64,000 nucleotides of DNA from Paenibacillus hunanensis (GCF_014645615.1 NZ_BMMB01000002.1:620001-684000); one strand, 5' to 3'; numbered from the stretch's first letter, positions 26,580-36,146 are shown. Program-made: numbers and translations. Notes: generated from the letters alone by a model not told the origin.

Positions 26580-29500
26580 TTACGGCTGTACAGGCGTGAT
26601 CGTAAACTCGAATGTGATGTCGGTTTCCGATGGGATCTGATACTCATCATGTACCGGAGCGCCCCAGCTATCGTCACCGCCAACACCCATTTGCTTGCCT
26701 GCTACCGTCACGACGGTATAGTGTACCGGTGGCAGCTCATACAGATGTGCCGCACTTTCCAGCTCCAGCGCCGTGTATGGCAGGATGCTGCACTCGACTG
26801 GAGCCGTTGCCGGAGATGTGATCCGCAGTCCACGCTGCCCATCATCTGTAATCTCCACACGACGTACGCCAGTACGATTACCAAATTCCTGTGGTACCAC
26901 ATAGCCCGATACATTGTCGGCTACATCATTGCTGAATGTACCGAGTCGCGCACCAAAGGCACGGTCGATATAGTTTTCTTCTGGTCCCATCGCATACCAG
27001 TCCAGATGATGGCACTCTGCTGGGATTTTGAACGAGAGCGCTACCGTTGGTACATTTGGCAGACCTGCCACACCGCTATAGCTTGATTTCACATGCAGAC
27101 GACCATCATTGTGTACCGTATACACGGTTGTCATTTTCACATCCGCATGGATGCTAAATGCGTACTCAAACGTTACCGTTACGTGATCAGCTGCTTTGTC
27201 CAGCTCCATCTTCGTGCAGCGGCGTGCCAGACTAGCAGCCAGCCAGCTTGCCGATGTGAAGTTCTGTCCTGCACCACGGTCGTTGTCTGTTGTGGCGCGC
27301 CAGAATTGCGGCGCTGGAGGTGCAGAGATGTACTCACGACCACTGTAGCGCAGGGACGTCAGGCTACCTACTGCACGGGAGAACATGATGCTAAAGTGCT
27401 CGCCATGTACACCCACGTTCACATCGCCCTCTGCAATGCGAAGCTCGCCTGTTACGAATGCTTGAGGAGCTGCTGCTTCGCCTTCAACGATGAATACATG
27501 CTCGCCAAAGGATACCTCGTAGCCTGCCTCTGCCCACAGCGTTGCTTCCTTCAGCACCAGTGCTGCATGAATCGCATACTCGCCTGCTTCAGTTGCTGCC
27601 TGTGGTAATGCTACCTCGATATGACGCTCTGTACCTGCGGGTACATCGACTGCCAGTGTTTGCTCATGGACAAGCACACCTTCGCGGTAGACACGGTATT
27701 GCAGATCATAGGCTTCTGTACCGACAAACAGATTCTCATTGCGGATCGTTACACCGTTTTGATCTGGAGTCAGCTTAATATTTTGATACAGGAATTTGAC
27801 CTCCTGCATTTTTGGAGATACTTTGCGATCGGCGTACACGATACCATCTGTACAGAAACCATAATCGGTTGCACGATCATCATAGTCGCCACCATATGCC
27901 AGGTACTCATCGCCATAGCGATTTTTCTTCATGACCGCCTGGTCGATGTAATCCCAGATAAAGCCACCTTGATACAGCTCATATTTATTTTCCAGTTCTG
28001 TATACTTATGCATACCACCAACCGAGTTCCCCATCGCGTGCATATATTCGCAGCTAATGTACGGCTTTTGTGGATCATTGTTCAAATATTCCTCAATATC
28101 CTGAGGCTTCGCATACATGCGACTCTCCATATCGCTCGAATCGTTAAATTCACGACGATAGAATACACCCTCATAATGCACCAGACGAGTCGGGTCGGCT
28201 TCACGGAAATAGTTCGCTACGTTCAGGATCACCTGACCTGCATACGATTCATTACCACATGACCAGATCAGGATAGATGGGTGGTTCTTATCACGCTCTA
28301 CCATCGAGATTGCACGATCCATAACGATATCCTGCCATTCTGGCAAATCGCCAGGGATGTTCCAGGATGGCTCAACCGCGCCTAGCTTCTGCCAGGAGCC
28401 GTGTGTTTCCAGATTCATCTCGTCGATCAGATAAATTCCGTACTCATCACATAGCTCATACCAGCGTGTCTGGTTCGGATAGTGAGACGTACGCACCGCA
28501 TTCATATTGTTCTGCTTGATCGTACGAATATCCCACAGCATATCCTCTTCAGTTACAGTACGTCCGGTACGGCAGTTGAACTCGTGACGGTTCACACCCT
28601 TGAAAACGATACGCTTGCCGTTGATGCACATGATCTTATTAATCATTTCAAAACGGCGGAAGCCGACTGGCTGCGGAATCACTTCGGTCAGCTCACCAGC
28701 TGCATTATAGACGGAAATGTACAGCGTATACAGGTATGGATCTTCTGCACTCCATGTGGATGCATTCGCTACAGTCGCTTCAAAGCTTGCTGTTGCTCCA
28801 TCCTTGCCAGCCGCAAACGATACCTCGCCTGAAGCGACCGTTTCACCGTCGGCTGCTTTTAATTCCAGCACCGCACGACCATCTGCTGGCTGTCCTTTTT
28901 CCAGTGTCAGCTTCACATTCAGCTGTCCAGTTGTATAGCTATCGTCCAGACCTGCGTTCACATGTAGATCACGCACATGCACTTCCGGCACCGTATACAG
29001 ATACACATCGCGGAAAATACCGGAGAAGCGCCAGAAATCCTGATCCTCCAGCCATGCCCCTGTACTGCGCTGATACACCTCAACCGCAAGACGGTTTTCT
29101 CCTTCCTGTATGTAAGGAGTCAGGTCAAAGTCAGATGGCGTAAAGCTGTCTTCACTGTAGCCCACGAACTTGCCGTTCAGCCACACATAAAATGCTGATT
29201 CCACGCCCTGAAAGGAAATATAGACCGGGCCACCAGCCAGCTTCTCCGGCACGATAAAGCTCTTCACATAGCTACCGACCGGATTGTTATCCTCGGAAAT
29301 GAATGGTGGACGCAGATTCTCCACGCCATCCCATGGATACATCGTATTCACATATTGCATCTGTCCATAGCCCTGTGTCTGGATATGACCTGGCACCAGA
29401 ATCTCGCCCCAGCCCGCACAAGCAAAGCCATTCTCGTAAAAGTTCTGCGGACGGCTTGCTGGATTCACTGCATAGTTGAACTTCCACGTACCATTCAGAC

Positions 29501-29678
29501 TATGACGCCAGTCCAGCGCACCGCGTTGCTCCGCTTGCTCTGCTGTCGCATAGTATTTGTGATCTGAATAAGCTTTCAGTCGATTGACTGCAAATACACT
29601 CGTATCCGTCAGCCACTCCAGCGAAGGTGTTGTTACCCGTTGTTCTACCACTTCTGCTTGCGTCTTGCTCATATCCAT
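26580..29678 (-). CDS. lacZ: Beta-galactosidase, GH2 (LacZ type)
   Basis: Cytoplasmic glycosidase of 1032 residues with the full LacZ plan: sugar-binding jelly roll (about 55-230, including WKFNYAVNP and PWDG), Ig-like domain, TIM barrel (about 350-650), a second Ig-like domain, and the C-terminal Bgal_small_N domain (about 750-1030, including YSGREYISAPPAPQFWRATTDND). The acid/base Glu is in WSCGNES (near 476) and the nucleophile Glu in ISCEYMHAMGN (near 542). No signal peptide. GGAG precedes the ATG at 29678. It lies downstream of a sugar ABC importer in the same direction, but a terminator and a palindromic repeat separate them. Lactose or plant galactosides are the likely substrates. Confidence 0.93.
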   Translation of the reverse strand: MDMSKTQAEVVEQRVTTPSLEWLTDTSVFAVNRLKAYSDHKYYATAEQAEQRGALDWRHSLNGTWKFNYAVNPASRPQNFYENGFACAGWGEILVPGHIQTQGYGQMQYVNTMYPWDGVENLRPPFISEDNNPVGSYVKSFIVPEKLAGGPVYISFQGVESAFYVWLNGKFVGYSEDSFTPSDFDLTPYIQEGENRLAVEVYQRSTGAWLEDQDFWRFSGIFRDVYLYTVPEVHVRDLHVNAGLDDSYTTGQLNVKLTLEKGQPADGRAVLELKAADGETVASGEVSFAAGKDGATASFEATVANASTWSAEDPYLYTLYISVYNAAGELTEVIPQPVGFRRFEMINKIMCINGKRIVFKGVNRHEFNCRTGRTVTEEDMLWDIRTIKQNNMNAVRTSHYPNQTRWYELCDEYGIYLIDEMNLETHGSWQKLGAVEPSWNIPGDLPEWQDIVMDRAISMVERDKNHPSILIWSCGNESYAGQVILNVANYFREADPTRLVHYEGVFYRREFNDSSDMESRMYAKPQDIEEYLNNDPQKPYISCEYMHAMGNSVGGMHKYTELENKYELYQGGFIWDYIDQAVMKKNRYGDEYLAYGGDYDDRATDYGFCTDGIVYADRKVSPKMQEVKFLYQNIKLTPDQNGVTIRNENLFVGTEAYDLQYRVYREGVLVHEQTLAVDVPAGTERHIEVALPQAATEAGEYAIHAALVLKEATLWAEAGYEVSFGEHVFIVEGEAAAPQAFVTGELRIAEGDVNVGVHGEHFSIMFSRAVGSLTSLRYSGREYISAPPAPQFWRATTDNDRGAGQNFTSASWLAASLARRCTKMELDKAADHVTVTFEYAFSIHADVKMTTVYTVHNDGRLHVKSSYSGVAGLPNVPTVALSFKIPAECHHLDWYAMGPEENYIDRAFGARLGTFSNDVADNVSGYVVPQEFGNRTGVRRVEITDDGQRGLRITSPATAPVECSILPYTALELESAAHLYELPPVHYTVVTVAGKQMGVGGDDSWGAPVHDEYQIPSETDITFEFTITPVQP

Positions 29679-29960
29679 TCACTCCATTTCACTTTGAATG
29701 CAATACATGCCTGTGTCTAATCTGCGTCAGCAAAGCGTTTTTCGGTCTTCACCTCACTACCTTAACATGAAGCCAAGCCCGCCACTTTCCATCCACAAAC
29801 CCTCCCACACCACACATACCGTAAACTCTCTTATTATTATATTCCGATTACCTATATCTTTTTAACATAATAAAATAGCAAATAACTAACTTCCATATTC
29901 TTATATCTTTGTTTCGCGCCCTCAACAGGCCACTGCCCATTCGTAGTATGCGAGTAGCAA

Positions 29961-30084
29961 GGAACGGAGGGAAGGAAATAAGGGGAAAGGACTCCTTTTG
30001 AGCACGGGAATCTACATTCCACTCCTACTCCGTAGATTCCCGCGGCTCCACCCGAGCCCGTCCCCTTATTCCTTCCCGCAGTGG
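29961..30084 (+). repeat. Palindromic repeat element, copy 1
   Basis: Element of about 122 bp. The outer arms GGGAAGGAAATAAGGGGA (29969-29986) and TCCCCTTATTCCTTCCC (30061-30077) are complementary apart from one extra A. The inner arms GGGAATCTAC (30006-30015) and GTAGATTCCC (30032-30041) form a 10-bp hairpin. The same sequence recurs at 36792-36913 in the same orientation and, expanded and inverted, at 36147-36344. It carries no ORF. It could be a REP-type or MITE-type element. Confidence 0.8.
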
Positions 30085-30114
30085 ATGCTGCCCCAACCTA
30101 CAATGGCAAATAAA

Positions 30115-30160
30115 AAGTGCTGCAAAGACGCGCCGGAGCTGGCCATCTTCCGCAGCACTT
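30115..30160 (-). terminator. Terminator of the sugar ABC operon
   Basis: AAGTGCTGC (minus strand) pairs with GCAGCACTT and is followed by TTTATTTG. It starts 26 bp past the last permease gene. Confidence 0.7.
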
Positions 30161-30185
30161 CTTACTGAAATCCAGTGTACAGCTA

Positions 30186-31010
30186 TTATTTGACCGAACC
30201 GACCATACCTGCAACAAAGTGCTTCTGCATCAGGAAGAACACAAGCGCTGTTGGCAGTGTAGAGATCACGATCGCCAGCATGATGACGCCATAGTCAGGT
30301 GCATAACCGGAGCCCAGATTGGAAATGAGCAGTGGAATCGTTTGATTCTCTGGTGTTTGCAAAACAACGAGCGGCCACAGGTAGTTGTTCCAGCTTGCCA
30401 TGAACGTGATGATCGCAGCTGCTGCATACGTTGTTTTCATCGTAGGCATATAAATACGGAAGAACAGGCCCAGCTCACTCAGTCCATCCATACGCCCTGC
30501 TTCCAGCAGATCCTTTGGAAACATCTTTGTACTTTGACGGAAGAAGAAGATCAGGAACGCCGTTGTCATCGTTGGAATAACGACCGCTGCCGGCGTATCG
30601 ATACCGATAAAGGAAATAAAGTTAGTGATTTTACCAAACATACGGTACAACGGAACCATCAGTGCTGCAAATGGAATCATCATCGACAGCAACAGGATGT
30701 TAAATACGATATCTTTTGCTTTACTACGATAGATTTCAAAGCCATAGCCTGCTAGTGAAGCGATCAGCAGCGCCAGTAGCGTTGTAGATACCGCGATTTT
30801 GGCTGAATTCGCCATCGCTGTCCAAATATCGACGGAGCTGGTCAGCTTCGCCAGATTGTCCATCAGATGAGCGCCTGGGAGCAGGCGACCCTGTGTAACG
30901 TCTACCGAAAGGTTCGTCGCACTAACGATCATCCAGAAGAACGGGAAGATCGAGACGAATGCTGCGACAATAAGGAATAAATATGTGAATGTTATTTTCG
31001 TCTTAGCCAT
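30186..31010 (-). CDS. Sugar ABC transporter permease (LacG/MalG type)
   Basis: Membrane subunit of a CUT1-type carbohydrate importer, about 274 residues with six predicted helices. The cytoplasmic EAA loop that contacts the ATPase reads EAGRMDGLSELGLFFRIYMP. It starts MAKTKITFTYLFLIVAA; the ATG at 31010 has AGGTGA seven bases upstream, and an earlier GTG at 31019 is less likely. The start overlaps the stop of the upstream permease gene by 8 bp, showing translational coupling. No ATPase gene is present, as is common for CUT1 systems that share a MsmX/MsmK-type ATPase encoded elsewhere. It functions with the permease and binding protein upstream. Confidence 0.92.
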   Translation of the reverse strand: MAKTKITFTYLFLIVAAFVSIFPFFWMIVSATNLSVDVTQGRLLPGAHLMDNLAKLTSSVDIWTAMANSAKIAVSTTLLALLIASLAGYGFEIYRSKAKDIVFNILLLSMMIPFAALMVPLYRMFGKITNFISFIGIDTPAAVVIPTMTTAFLIFFFRQSTKMFPKDLLEAGRMDGLSELGLFFRIYMPTMKTTYAAAAIITFMASWNNYLWPLVVLQTPENQTIPLLISNLGSGYAPDYGVIMLAIVISTLPTALVFFLMQKHFVAGMVGSVK

Positions 31011-31932
31011 TACGCTCACCTGCCACTTTGAACTGGATGAAGGAAAGAATGATAACCATAATTACGATCGAGTACGATACCGTTGCCGCATAACCGAAGT
31101 CCGGTGAGTATTTGAACGACAGGTTGTAGATGTATTGCGAGATTGTCGTCGTTGCGTTACCCGGTCCGCCCTTCGTAATGTTCACAACCTCATCGAACAA
31201 TTGCAGTGTACCGATCGTCGATGTGATCGATGTGAACAGAATGATTGGCTTGAGCAGTGGTACAGTAATGCTGAAAAATTGACGAACTGCCGAAGCGCCG
31301 TCGATACGTGCTGCTTCGTAGATAGAGCTATCGATATTTTGCAAACCAGACAGATAGAAGATCATGTTGTAGCCTGTCCAGCGCCATGTGATGGCGATAA
31401 TGATCGTGATTTTTGCCCAGAATGGATCGGTGATCCACTGAATTGGTGTACCGATCACGTGCAGACCCAGCAGCATACCGTTAACCAGACCGTCTGGTGC
31501 GAACAGGTATTTGAATACAACGGAGTAAGCAACCAGGGAAGTGATACATGGCAGGAAGATCGCTGTCCGGAAAAAGCCTTTGAATTTCAAATTGCGGTCA
31601 TTCAGCAGTACCGAGATAAATAGTGCCAGTACGACCATCAGCGGTACCTGGAACAGCAGGTAGATGAATGTATTTTTGACAGCCATGATAAAGGTCGTGT
31701 CGATGAACAGTCGTGTGTAGTTATCAAGGCCATTAAATTTCAAGTTCATGCCTTTACCTGTCTGGAAGGACAGGATCAGCGCCTGGATCATAGGATAGAA
31801 GAAGAAAATACAGATTAACAGTGCTGCGATTCCAACGAATACCCAGCCGGTAATGCTTTCTTTCATACGGTTGCCCATGCGTGAGCGTGTTGCTTTTTGA
31901 CTCTGGTTCAATGCGGGTTCAGCGGTTTTCAT
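31003..31932 (-). CDS. Sugar ABC transporter permease (LacF/MalF type)
   Basis: Second membrane subunit of the importer, 309 residues. A basic cytoplasmic N-terminus is followed by about six helices, starting with ITGWVFVGIAALLICIFFFY. The EAA loop reads YEAARIDGASAVRQFFSITVP. GGGAG lies ten bases before the ATG. It sits 165 bp downstream of the binding-protein gene, with a hairpin between, and overlaps the following permease gene. This order (binding protein, F-type, G-type) is standard for CUT1 importers of di- and oligosaccharides. Confidence 0.92.
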   Translation of the reverse strand: MKTAEPALNQSQKATRSRMGNRMKESITGWVFVGIAALLICIFFFYPMIQALILSFQTGKGMNLKFNGLDNYTRLFIDTTFIMAVKNTFIYLLFQVPLMVVLALFISVLLNDRNLKFKGFFRTAIFLPCITSLVAYSVVFKYLFAPDGLVNGMLLGLHVIGTPIQWITDPFWAKITIIIAITWRWTGYNMIFYLSGLQNIDSSIYEAARIDGASAVRQFFSITVPLLKPIILFTSITSTIGTLQLFDEVVNITKGGPGNATTTISQYIYNLSFKYSPDFGYAATVSYSIVIMVIILSFIQFKVAGERNG

Positions 31933-32039
31933 ATCGTCTCATCTCCCTCGTATCGCCGGTTTGCTTATTTGTTTTTATATGCTTAGCCTGCGACGTACAC
32001 ATTTCAGGTATGGTTTACAGCCCCGGTCATAATAAGGAA

Positions 32040-32072
32040 ATAAAACCTTGAACGATCAGCCCAAGGTTTTAT
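32040..32072 (-). terminator. Intra-operon attenuating hairpin
   Basis: ATAAAACCTTG and CAAGGTTTTAT form a perfect 11-bp stem, followed on the minus strand by a short T-rich stretch. It lies between the binding-protein and permease genes, where partial termination or 3'-end protection typically raises binding-protein expression above permease expression. Confidence 0.65.
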
Positions 32073-32097
32073 CTCCCCATTCATTACAATGTCCGGA

Positions 32098-33387
32098 TTA
32101 TTTCAGTTGAGCTTCAGCTTGTGTTTGTACATCATTCATCATCGTGTCAACGTCTTTGCTACCGTTCAGGTAGTTTTGAAGTTCAACAGTCATGATATCT
32201 TCGATCGCATAAGTGTGCAGACCGTAGTTAACTTTTGGAACTTCTGTTGTCCATTTTGCGAAGTCAGCATAGATTTTTTGACCGCTGAAGAATTCGTCAG
32301 CTTTATCGTATGCGCTACCTTCAGAAGCTGCTTTGAATGTAGACAGAACGCCAACTTTATCAAGCATTTCTTGATACAGGTCTTTGTCAGAACCGAAAGT
32401 GGAAGCCATGAAGTCAGCAGCTGTGTCTTTACCGTCTACGTTCATTACGTACCAGGAGCTACCACCGATGTTAGAAGCGTGAACCGAGTTAGGTACATCG
32501 CTCAGAACTGGAATCGGTACAGCTGCCCATTTACCGGATTGGGAAGCTTCAGCCTTGATAGATGGTGTAATCCAGTTACCTGTTGGTACGGATGCTACGT
32601 CACCACTGTTGAATGCTGCCAGGAATTGGCTCCAGTCAGAGTTAGCTTTTACGATGTTTGCATCATACATAGCTTTGTATGTTTCCAGCGCTTTTTTCAG
32701 TGCTGCGTTGTTAGCGATATTTGGCGTAGTACCATCTTCTTTCAGGTACCAGGAACCAGCGGACTGGATCATTGCACGGATCAGACCGAGATCGTTAGGA
32801 TCTTGAGTCAGCATGTCTTTGCCAGTAGCGGCTTTGACTTTTTTACCGATTTCGATGTATTGATCCCAAGTGATGTTTTGCAGATCTTCTGGTGTGTAAC
32901 CCGCTTGTTTCAGATAGTCTGTACGTACAAACAGACCTGTTACACCAGAATCAAATGGAATACCGTATTGCTTGCCTTCGTAGCTTGTAGGACCTGCTTT
33001 GTAATCTGCAAAGTCAGAAGCTTTGATTTTGTCAGACATATCCACGAAAGAGTCTGGATACGCTTGCAAGAAGTTCTGTGAACGATAGTCCTCGATCAGA
33101 ACAACGTTAGGCAGACCTTTTGTTGTACCGGAGTTCAAGCCAGTGTTCAGCTTTTGTACGATATCAGCCTGTGCATTCTCAACGAGATTGATCTTCACGT
33201 CAGGATGAGATTTCATATATTTTTCTTTGGCAAGTTCCAGTGCGGCAATGTTGAAGTTTTTATCCCATGCCCAGATTGTGATTTCTTTAGCGGATGCATC
33301 GGAACCTGAGCTTGCGCTTCCGCCACCGCTAGAACATGCGGACAGCAGCAGTACGCTTGCCAGTAAAAGAAACATCAGTTTTTTCAT
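32098..33387 (-). CDS. Sugar-binding lipoprotein of ABC importer
   Basis: Extracellular solute-binding protein, family 1, 429 residues. The lipoprotein signal has the lipobox LLSAC with Cys18 as the lipidated residue, followed by a Gly/Ser-rich tether. The mature part starts KEITIWAWDKNFN and shows the family signature WDQYIEIGKKVKAATGKD plus SVPTGNWITPSIK. It captures a di- or oligosaccharide for the two permeases downstream. AGGGG precedes the ATG. A perfect cre site lies about 40-55 bp upstream. With lacZ further downstream, a galactoside is the likely ligand, but the sequence alone does not define it. Confidence 0.92.
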   Translation of the reverse strand: MKKLMFLLLASVLLLSACSSGGGSASSGSDASAKEITIWAWDKNFNIAALELAKEKYMKSHPDVKINLVENAQADIVQKLNTGLNSGTTKGLPNVVLIEDYRSQNFLQAYPDSFVDMSDKIKASDFADYKAGPTSYEGKQYGIPFDSGVTGLFVRTDYLKQAGYTPEDLQNITWDQYIEIGKKVKAATGKDMLTQDPNDLGLIRAMIQSAGSWYLKEDGTTPNIANNAALKKALETYKAMYDANIVKANSDWSQFLAAFNSGDVASVPTGNWITPSIKAEASQSGKWAAVPIPVLSDVPNSVHASNIGGSSWYVMNVDGKDTAADFMASTFGSDKDLYQEMLDKVGVLSTFKAASEGSAYDKADEFFSGQKIYADFAKWTTEVPKVNYGLHTYAIEDIMTVELQNYLNGSKDVDTMMNDVQTQAEAQLK

Positions 33388-33425
33388 CTTGTTTCAACCC
33401 CTGCTCTTGTATAATGTTTTGCTAT

Positions 33426-33440
33426 TTGAAAGCGTTTGCT
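33426..33440 (+). promoter_or_regulatory. cre site (CcpA operator) of the importer operon
   Basis: TTGAAAGCGTTTGCT matches every defined position of the cre consensus WTGNAANCGNWNNCW. It is centred about 46 bp upstream of the binding-protein start codon, in the promoter/leader region, where CcpA would repress in the presence of preferred sugars. Confidence 0.75.
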
Positions 33441-33530
33441 TATTGACAAGCTAATCTTACCATTCCGGTTTCATCGAATGTTAGGAATATATTTGTACGG
33501 ATTTGTTATATTATTGGCACAACCTATTTT

Positions 33531-33603
33531 GGTAGCGTTATCATTTGGTACTATTTTTGTTTTTTGGTACTATTTTTAGATTGAATGGTAATATCATCTG
33601 GTA
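33531..33603. promoter_or_regulatory. Spaced GGTA repeats, possible regulator binding sites
   Basis: GGTA occurs at 33531, 33547, 33566, 33587 and 33600. Two of the copies extend to TTGGTACTATTTTT (33545 and 33564, 19 bp apart). GGCACAA lies nearby at 33516. Similar GGTA pairs plus GGCACAA occur upstream of the two-component operon at 40740-40770. This would fit direct-repeat operators of an AraC-type response regulator. The function is inferred. Confidence 0.35.
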
Positions 33604-33679
33604 TTGTATCCGCTTTTATCTTTCTTTCAAAAGTAGAATGTTGGAAAACCAATTGGGTTTCAGCCTTTTTCCGACAAAA

Positions 33680-33719
33680 AAAGAGCCAGGCAGAGGTTAC
33701 ACTCTCTACCTGGCTCTTT
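33680..33719 (-). terminator. Terminator after the stalk-domain gene
   Basis: AAAGAGCCAGG pairs with CCTGGCTCTTT around an 18-base loop; read on minus it ends in seven Ts (CTCTTTTTTT). It lies about 140 bp past the stop codon. Confidence 0.8.
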
Positions 33720-33861
33720 GGCTGTGATCTGGCTTCGTATGCAAAATGGTTCAGAGCTAAAATGGCGTATGGATGTAACTCCTAGCTCTGTCCCTTTCTC
33801 TATGTGCATCCTGAATCCGTGACGCTTACCTGCTGTATACGGCAGGAGCTAATCGTCTGGA

Positions 33862-34785
33862 CTACTTCACCTGCTGCTCGCCCGGAATATTCGGGAAGGT
33901 TGCTTCTGTTCCACCCTGTGCTCCAGAAGACAGAATCGGATTCTCGATATAGCCATACCGCACGACACCATTGGCTGTTAATGTATCGTAGAATGCTACA
34001 TTGGTAAGAATATTTGGCATGACGCCATCCTCCTGCTCGATTGCATACGGCAGGAAGAACAGGTTATCCCGGGATTGCTGATTCAGGTTCAGCTTCGCCG
34101 TCCAGACCAGCTCACTGTGATTCTCTTGCATTTCATAATAATATACGACATCTCCACGTTGCTCAAAGAACGGATACGATTGTCCCTGTGGGAAATAATA
34201 ACGGTAGATGCCGTTATTGGAATTGTCCGAAGGCGTAAACGTTTTGAGACGATTAATACGCGGAATGTTCACTGCCGCCGCACGTGCTGTAGCCAGATCG
34301 GTACCGCTCAGCTGACGAAGCAGTGTATCCGGCGTTTTCGCTACATAAACGGTGCGCCCTGTCGAATTCCAGAATACCTTCGCCTGTGCGGCTTCAGCAA
34401 TAAAACGAAGCGGCACCATAGCACGTCCTTCGCGAAGCTCCGGTGCGACGGGTAATTGCACCGTACGATCATTAATCGTAGCGGTCTTCTGTCCGATGAC
34501 AAGCGTGATCACATTGCCATCCTGACTGACGGTAACGGTCTGGGTAATATTGTTCCAGATCGTAGAGTTACCTGGTATGTACTGAAGCGCTTTAATTGGA
34601 ATCATCGTCGTTCCCTGCTCCACATAAGCCGTTACCCCTACATAGACAGTCGAGTTATTCACGATCACCTGAATGTCCGGTGTCGCTGCTGCCTTCGTGG
34701 TAGCTGCTGTAGCCGCAGTCGTTTCGCCCACTAATCCTATTACAACTATCATTGTTAAAAATAGCTTGGAACATCGTTTCATCAT
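33862..34785 (-). CDS. Secreted protein with copper-amine-oxidase-N (stalk) domain
   Basis: Exported protein of 307 residues. The signal peptide (about 1-27) is followed by a low-complexity Ala/Thr segment and a Cu_amine_oxidN1 domain (about 38-150). That domain has the repeated pattern of this family: VYVGVTAYVEQGTTMIPIKAL, a WNN..TVTVSQ strand, REGRAMVPLRFIAEA and VFWNSTGRTVYV. The C-terminal half (about 155-307) is unrecognised and may be a second domain specific to the genus. The stalk domain is common in Paenibacillus surface proteins and is not itself an amine oxidase. GGAGG precedes the ATG. It is a single gene with its own terminator. Confidence 0.8.
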   Translation of the reverse strand: MMKRCSKLFLTMIVVIGLVGETTAATAATTKAAATPDIQVIVNNSTVYVGVTAYVEQGTTMIPIKALQYIPGNSTIWNNITQTVTVSQDGNVITLVIGQKTATINDRTVQLPVAPELREGRAMVPLRFIAEAAQAKVFWNSTGRTVYVAKTPDTLLRQLSGTDLATARAAAVNIPRINRLKTFTPSDNSNNGIYRYYFPQGQSYPFFEQRGDVVYYYEMQENHSELVWTAKLNLNQQSRDNLFFLPYAIEQEDGVMPNILTNVAFYDTLTANGVVRYGYIENPILSSGAQGGTEATFPNIPGEQQVK

Positions 34786-35391
34786 ATTCTATTCCTCCAT
34801 TGATCGTCATACAAGCAGATGCGGCCAATCAGGATGTTGCACAAGAACCTTGCACCTCACTCATCCCGTCCTGGATAAGCTTAGAGTACAAAGCGGCATA
34901 ACGTGCCAGCCCCTTCTATCTTACCATCTTTTATACCCCGACTACTAATCAAGCAAGCAGTCTGCCCGTATCCGTTCTTATTCTTCCAACCGTATGAAGC
35001 TGTAACGCTAGGTATCGCATGTCGTTAATGCCTATACAGTGAGGCTGACATCGCGTGTACATTTTACATCGTCATAGGAAGTAGTGTATATTTTATGCAA
35101 ATGTGATGGATAGAGTTGGATAGCCCTTGAACAATAGCTCATAAGCTGTAATAAGCTACTATTCAGGGAAATAATAAGGTATTCTCTCGATGTAATGAGC
35201 TAATATACACGTAAGAGATATATCATTTCTTCCGTTCTTCATATGTCATTTTGTACAAATTTGCTAATGATTGAAGCGCGGATGGTTGTTCCAACGTATA
35301 CACGGTACCATCACCATGTTTCCAACTGGCTATTCATCGGTATATATAGTAGACGATGGCTGGAGTGAAAACCTTACTGAGGAGGGTTCTT
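34786..35391. other. Divergent intergenic region
   Basis: This lies between the stalk-domain gene (minus) and the DedA gene (plus), about 600 bp. I see no gene. An imperfect hairpin (CCCTTGAA...AGCT with AGCT...TTCAGGG, about 35125-35170) lies in the DedA leader. No other structure is convincing. Confidence 0.4.
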
Positions 35392-36009
35392 TTGCAAAAC
35401 TGGATTACGAGCTTTATGGAGCAATTTGGCTATGTCGGTATCTCCCTGATCATTGCGCTGGAAAATGTATTTCCACCAATTCCTTCGGAAATTGTGCTGC
35501 CCTTTGGCGGCTTTATGACGACCAATTCCTCCCTGACGATCATCGGTGTCATTATCGCCGCTACGATTGGCTCGGTGCTGGGTGCGGTCATTTTATATGG
35601 TGTAGGTCGCCTGCTTGATGTCGAGCGACTGGAGAAGATTATCGATCGCTGGGGTCATATTTTACGTATCAAAAAAGAAGACGTTCATCGGGCAGATGCC
35701 TGGTTTGATAAATACGGCTACTGGACGGTGCTATTCTGCCGCATGATTCCACTCGTACGCAGCCTGATCTCAATTCCAGCAGGCATGTCCAATATGAAGT
35801 TCGGGCTATTCTTGCTGTTTACAACGATCGGTACTGTGATCTGGAACTCGATTCTGGTCATTATTGGTGCGATGCTAGGGGACAACTGGCATCGGATTAC
35901 AGAGTTTATGAATATTTATTCGAGTGTGGCTTATGTCATTATTGCGGTTGTGGGCGTTGTAGGGATTGTGTGGTATGTACGGCGGAATCGTCGGGCTGGG
36001 GCGAAGTGA
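35392..36009 (+). CDS. DedA-family membrane protein
   Basis: Polytopic membrane protein of 205 residues of the DedA/VTT superfamily, whose members move lipid carriers or phospholipids across the membrane and support proton-motive-force and envelope integrity. Signatures are IALENVFPPIPSEIVLPFGG near the N-terminus and the FCRMIPLVRSLISIPAGMS segment with its essential Arg pair in the reentrant region. The TTG at 35392 is chosen because AGGAGG lies six bases upstream and gives the usual MQNWITSFMEQFGY N-terminus; an ATG 36 bases earlier has no ribosome site. Monocistronic. Confidence 0.9.
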   Translation: MQNWITSFMEQFGYVGISLIIALENVFPPIPSEIVLPFGGFMTTNSSLTIIGVIIAATIGSVLGAVILYGVGRLLDVERLEKIIDRWGHILRIKKEDVHRADAWFDKYGYWTVLFCRMIPLVRSLISIPAGMSNMKFGLFLLFTTIGTVIWNSILVIIGAMLGDNWHRITEFMNIYSSVAYVIIAVVGVVGIVWYVRRNRRAGAK

Positions 36010-36146
36010 TATCCTGCTAAAAGCGAGAACTGCTGAGGTGTAGCTAGGTGTCTTATTGCGGATTACATGAAATTTCATAAGGATAATGCAGGAGATAATA
36101 TTGCAGGGATGGGTGTTCTGAGGATCAATATGAGTTGAAGCATACA

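Larger units (their letters stand above)
29679..30185. other. Intergenic region between ABC permease genes and lacZ
   Basis: No gene. It holds the lacZ leader, an AT-rich stretch (29830-29910), one copy of the palindromic repeat family (29961-30084) and the terminator of the ABC operon (30115-30160). No cre site was seen close to lacZ. Confidence 0.6.
33388..33861. other. Regulatory region upstream of the sugar importer
   Basis: No gene. It contains the importer promoter region with a perfect cre site (33426-33440), spaced GGTA-centred repeats (33531-33603), and the terminator of the stalk-domain gene (33672-33719). Confidence 0.6.

Noticed and set aside
27621..28262. 213-codon ORF opposite lacZ.
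   Set aside because: Shadow frame of the beta-galactosidase gene; composition is implausible for a protein and no ribosome site is present.
32089..33081. 330-codon ORF opposite the sugar-binding protein gene.
   Set aside because: Cys- and Phe-rich product with no family features and no ribosome site. It is antisense shadow of a well-supported gene.
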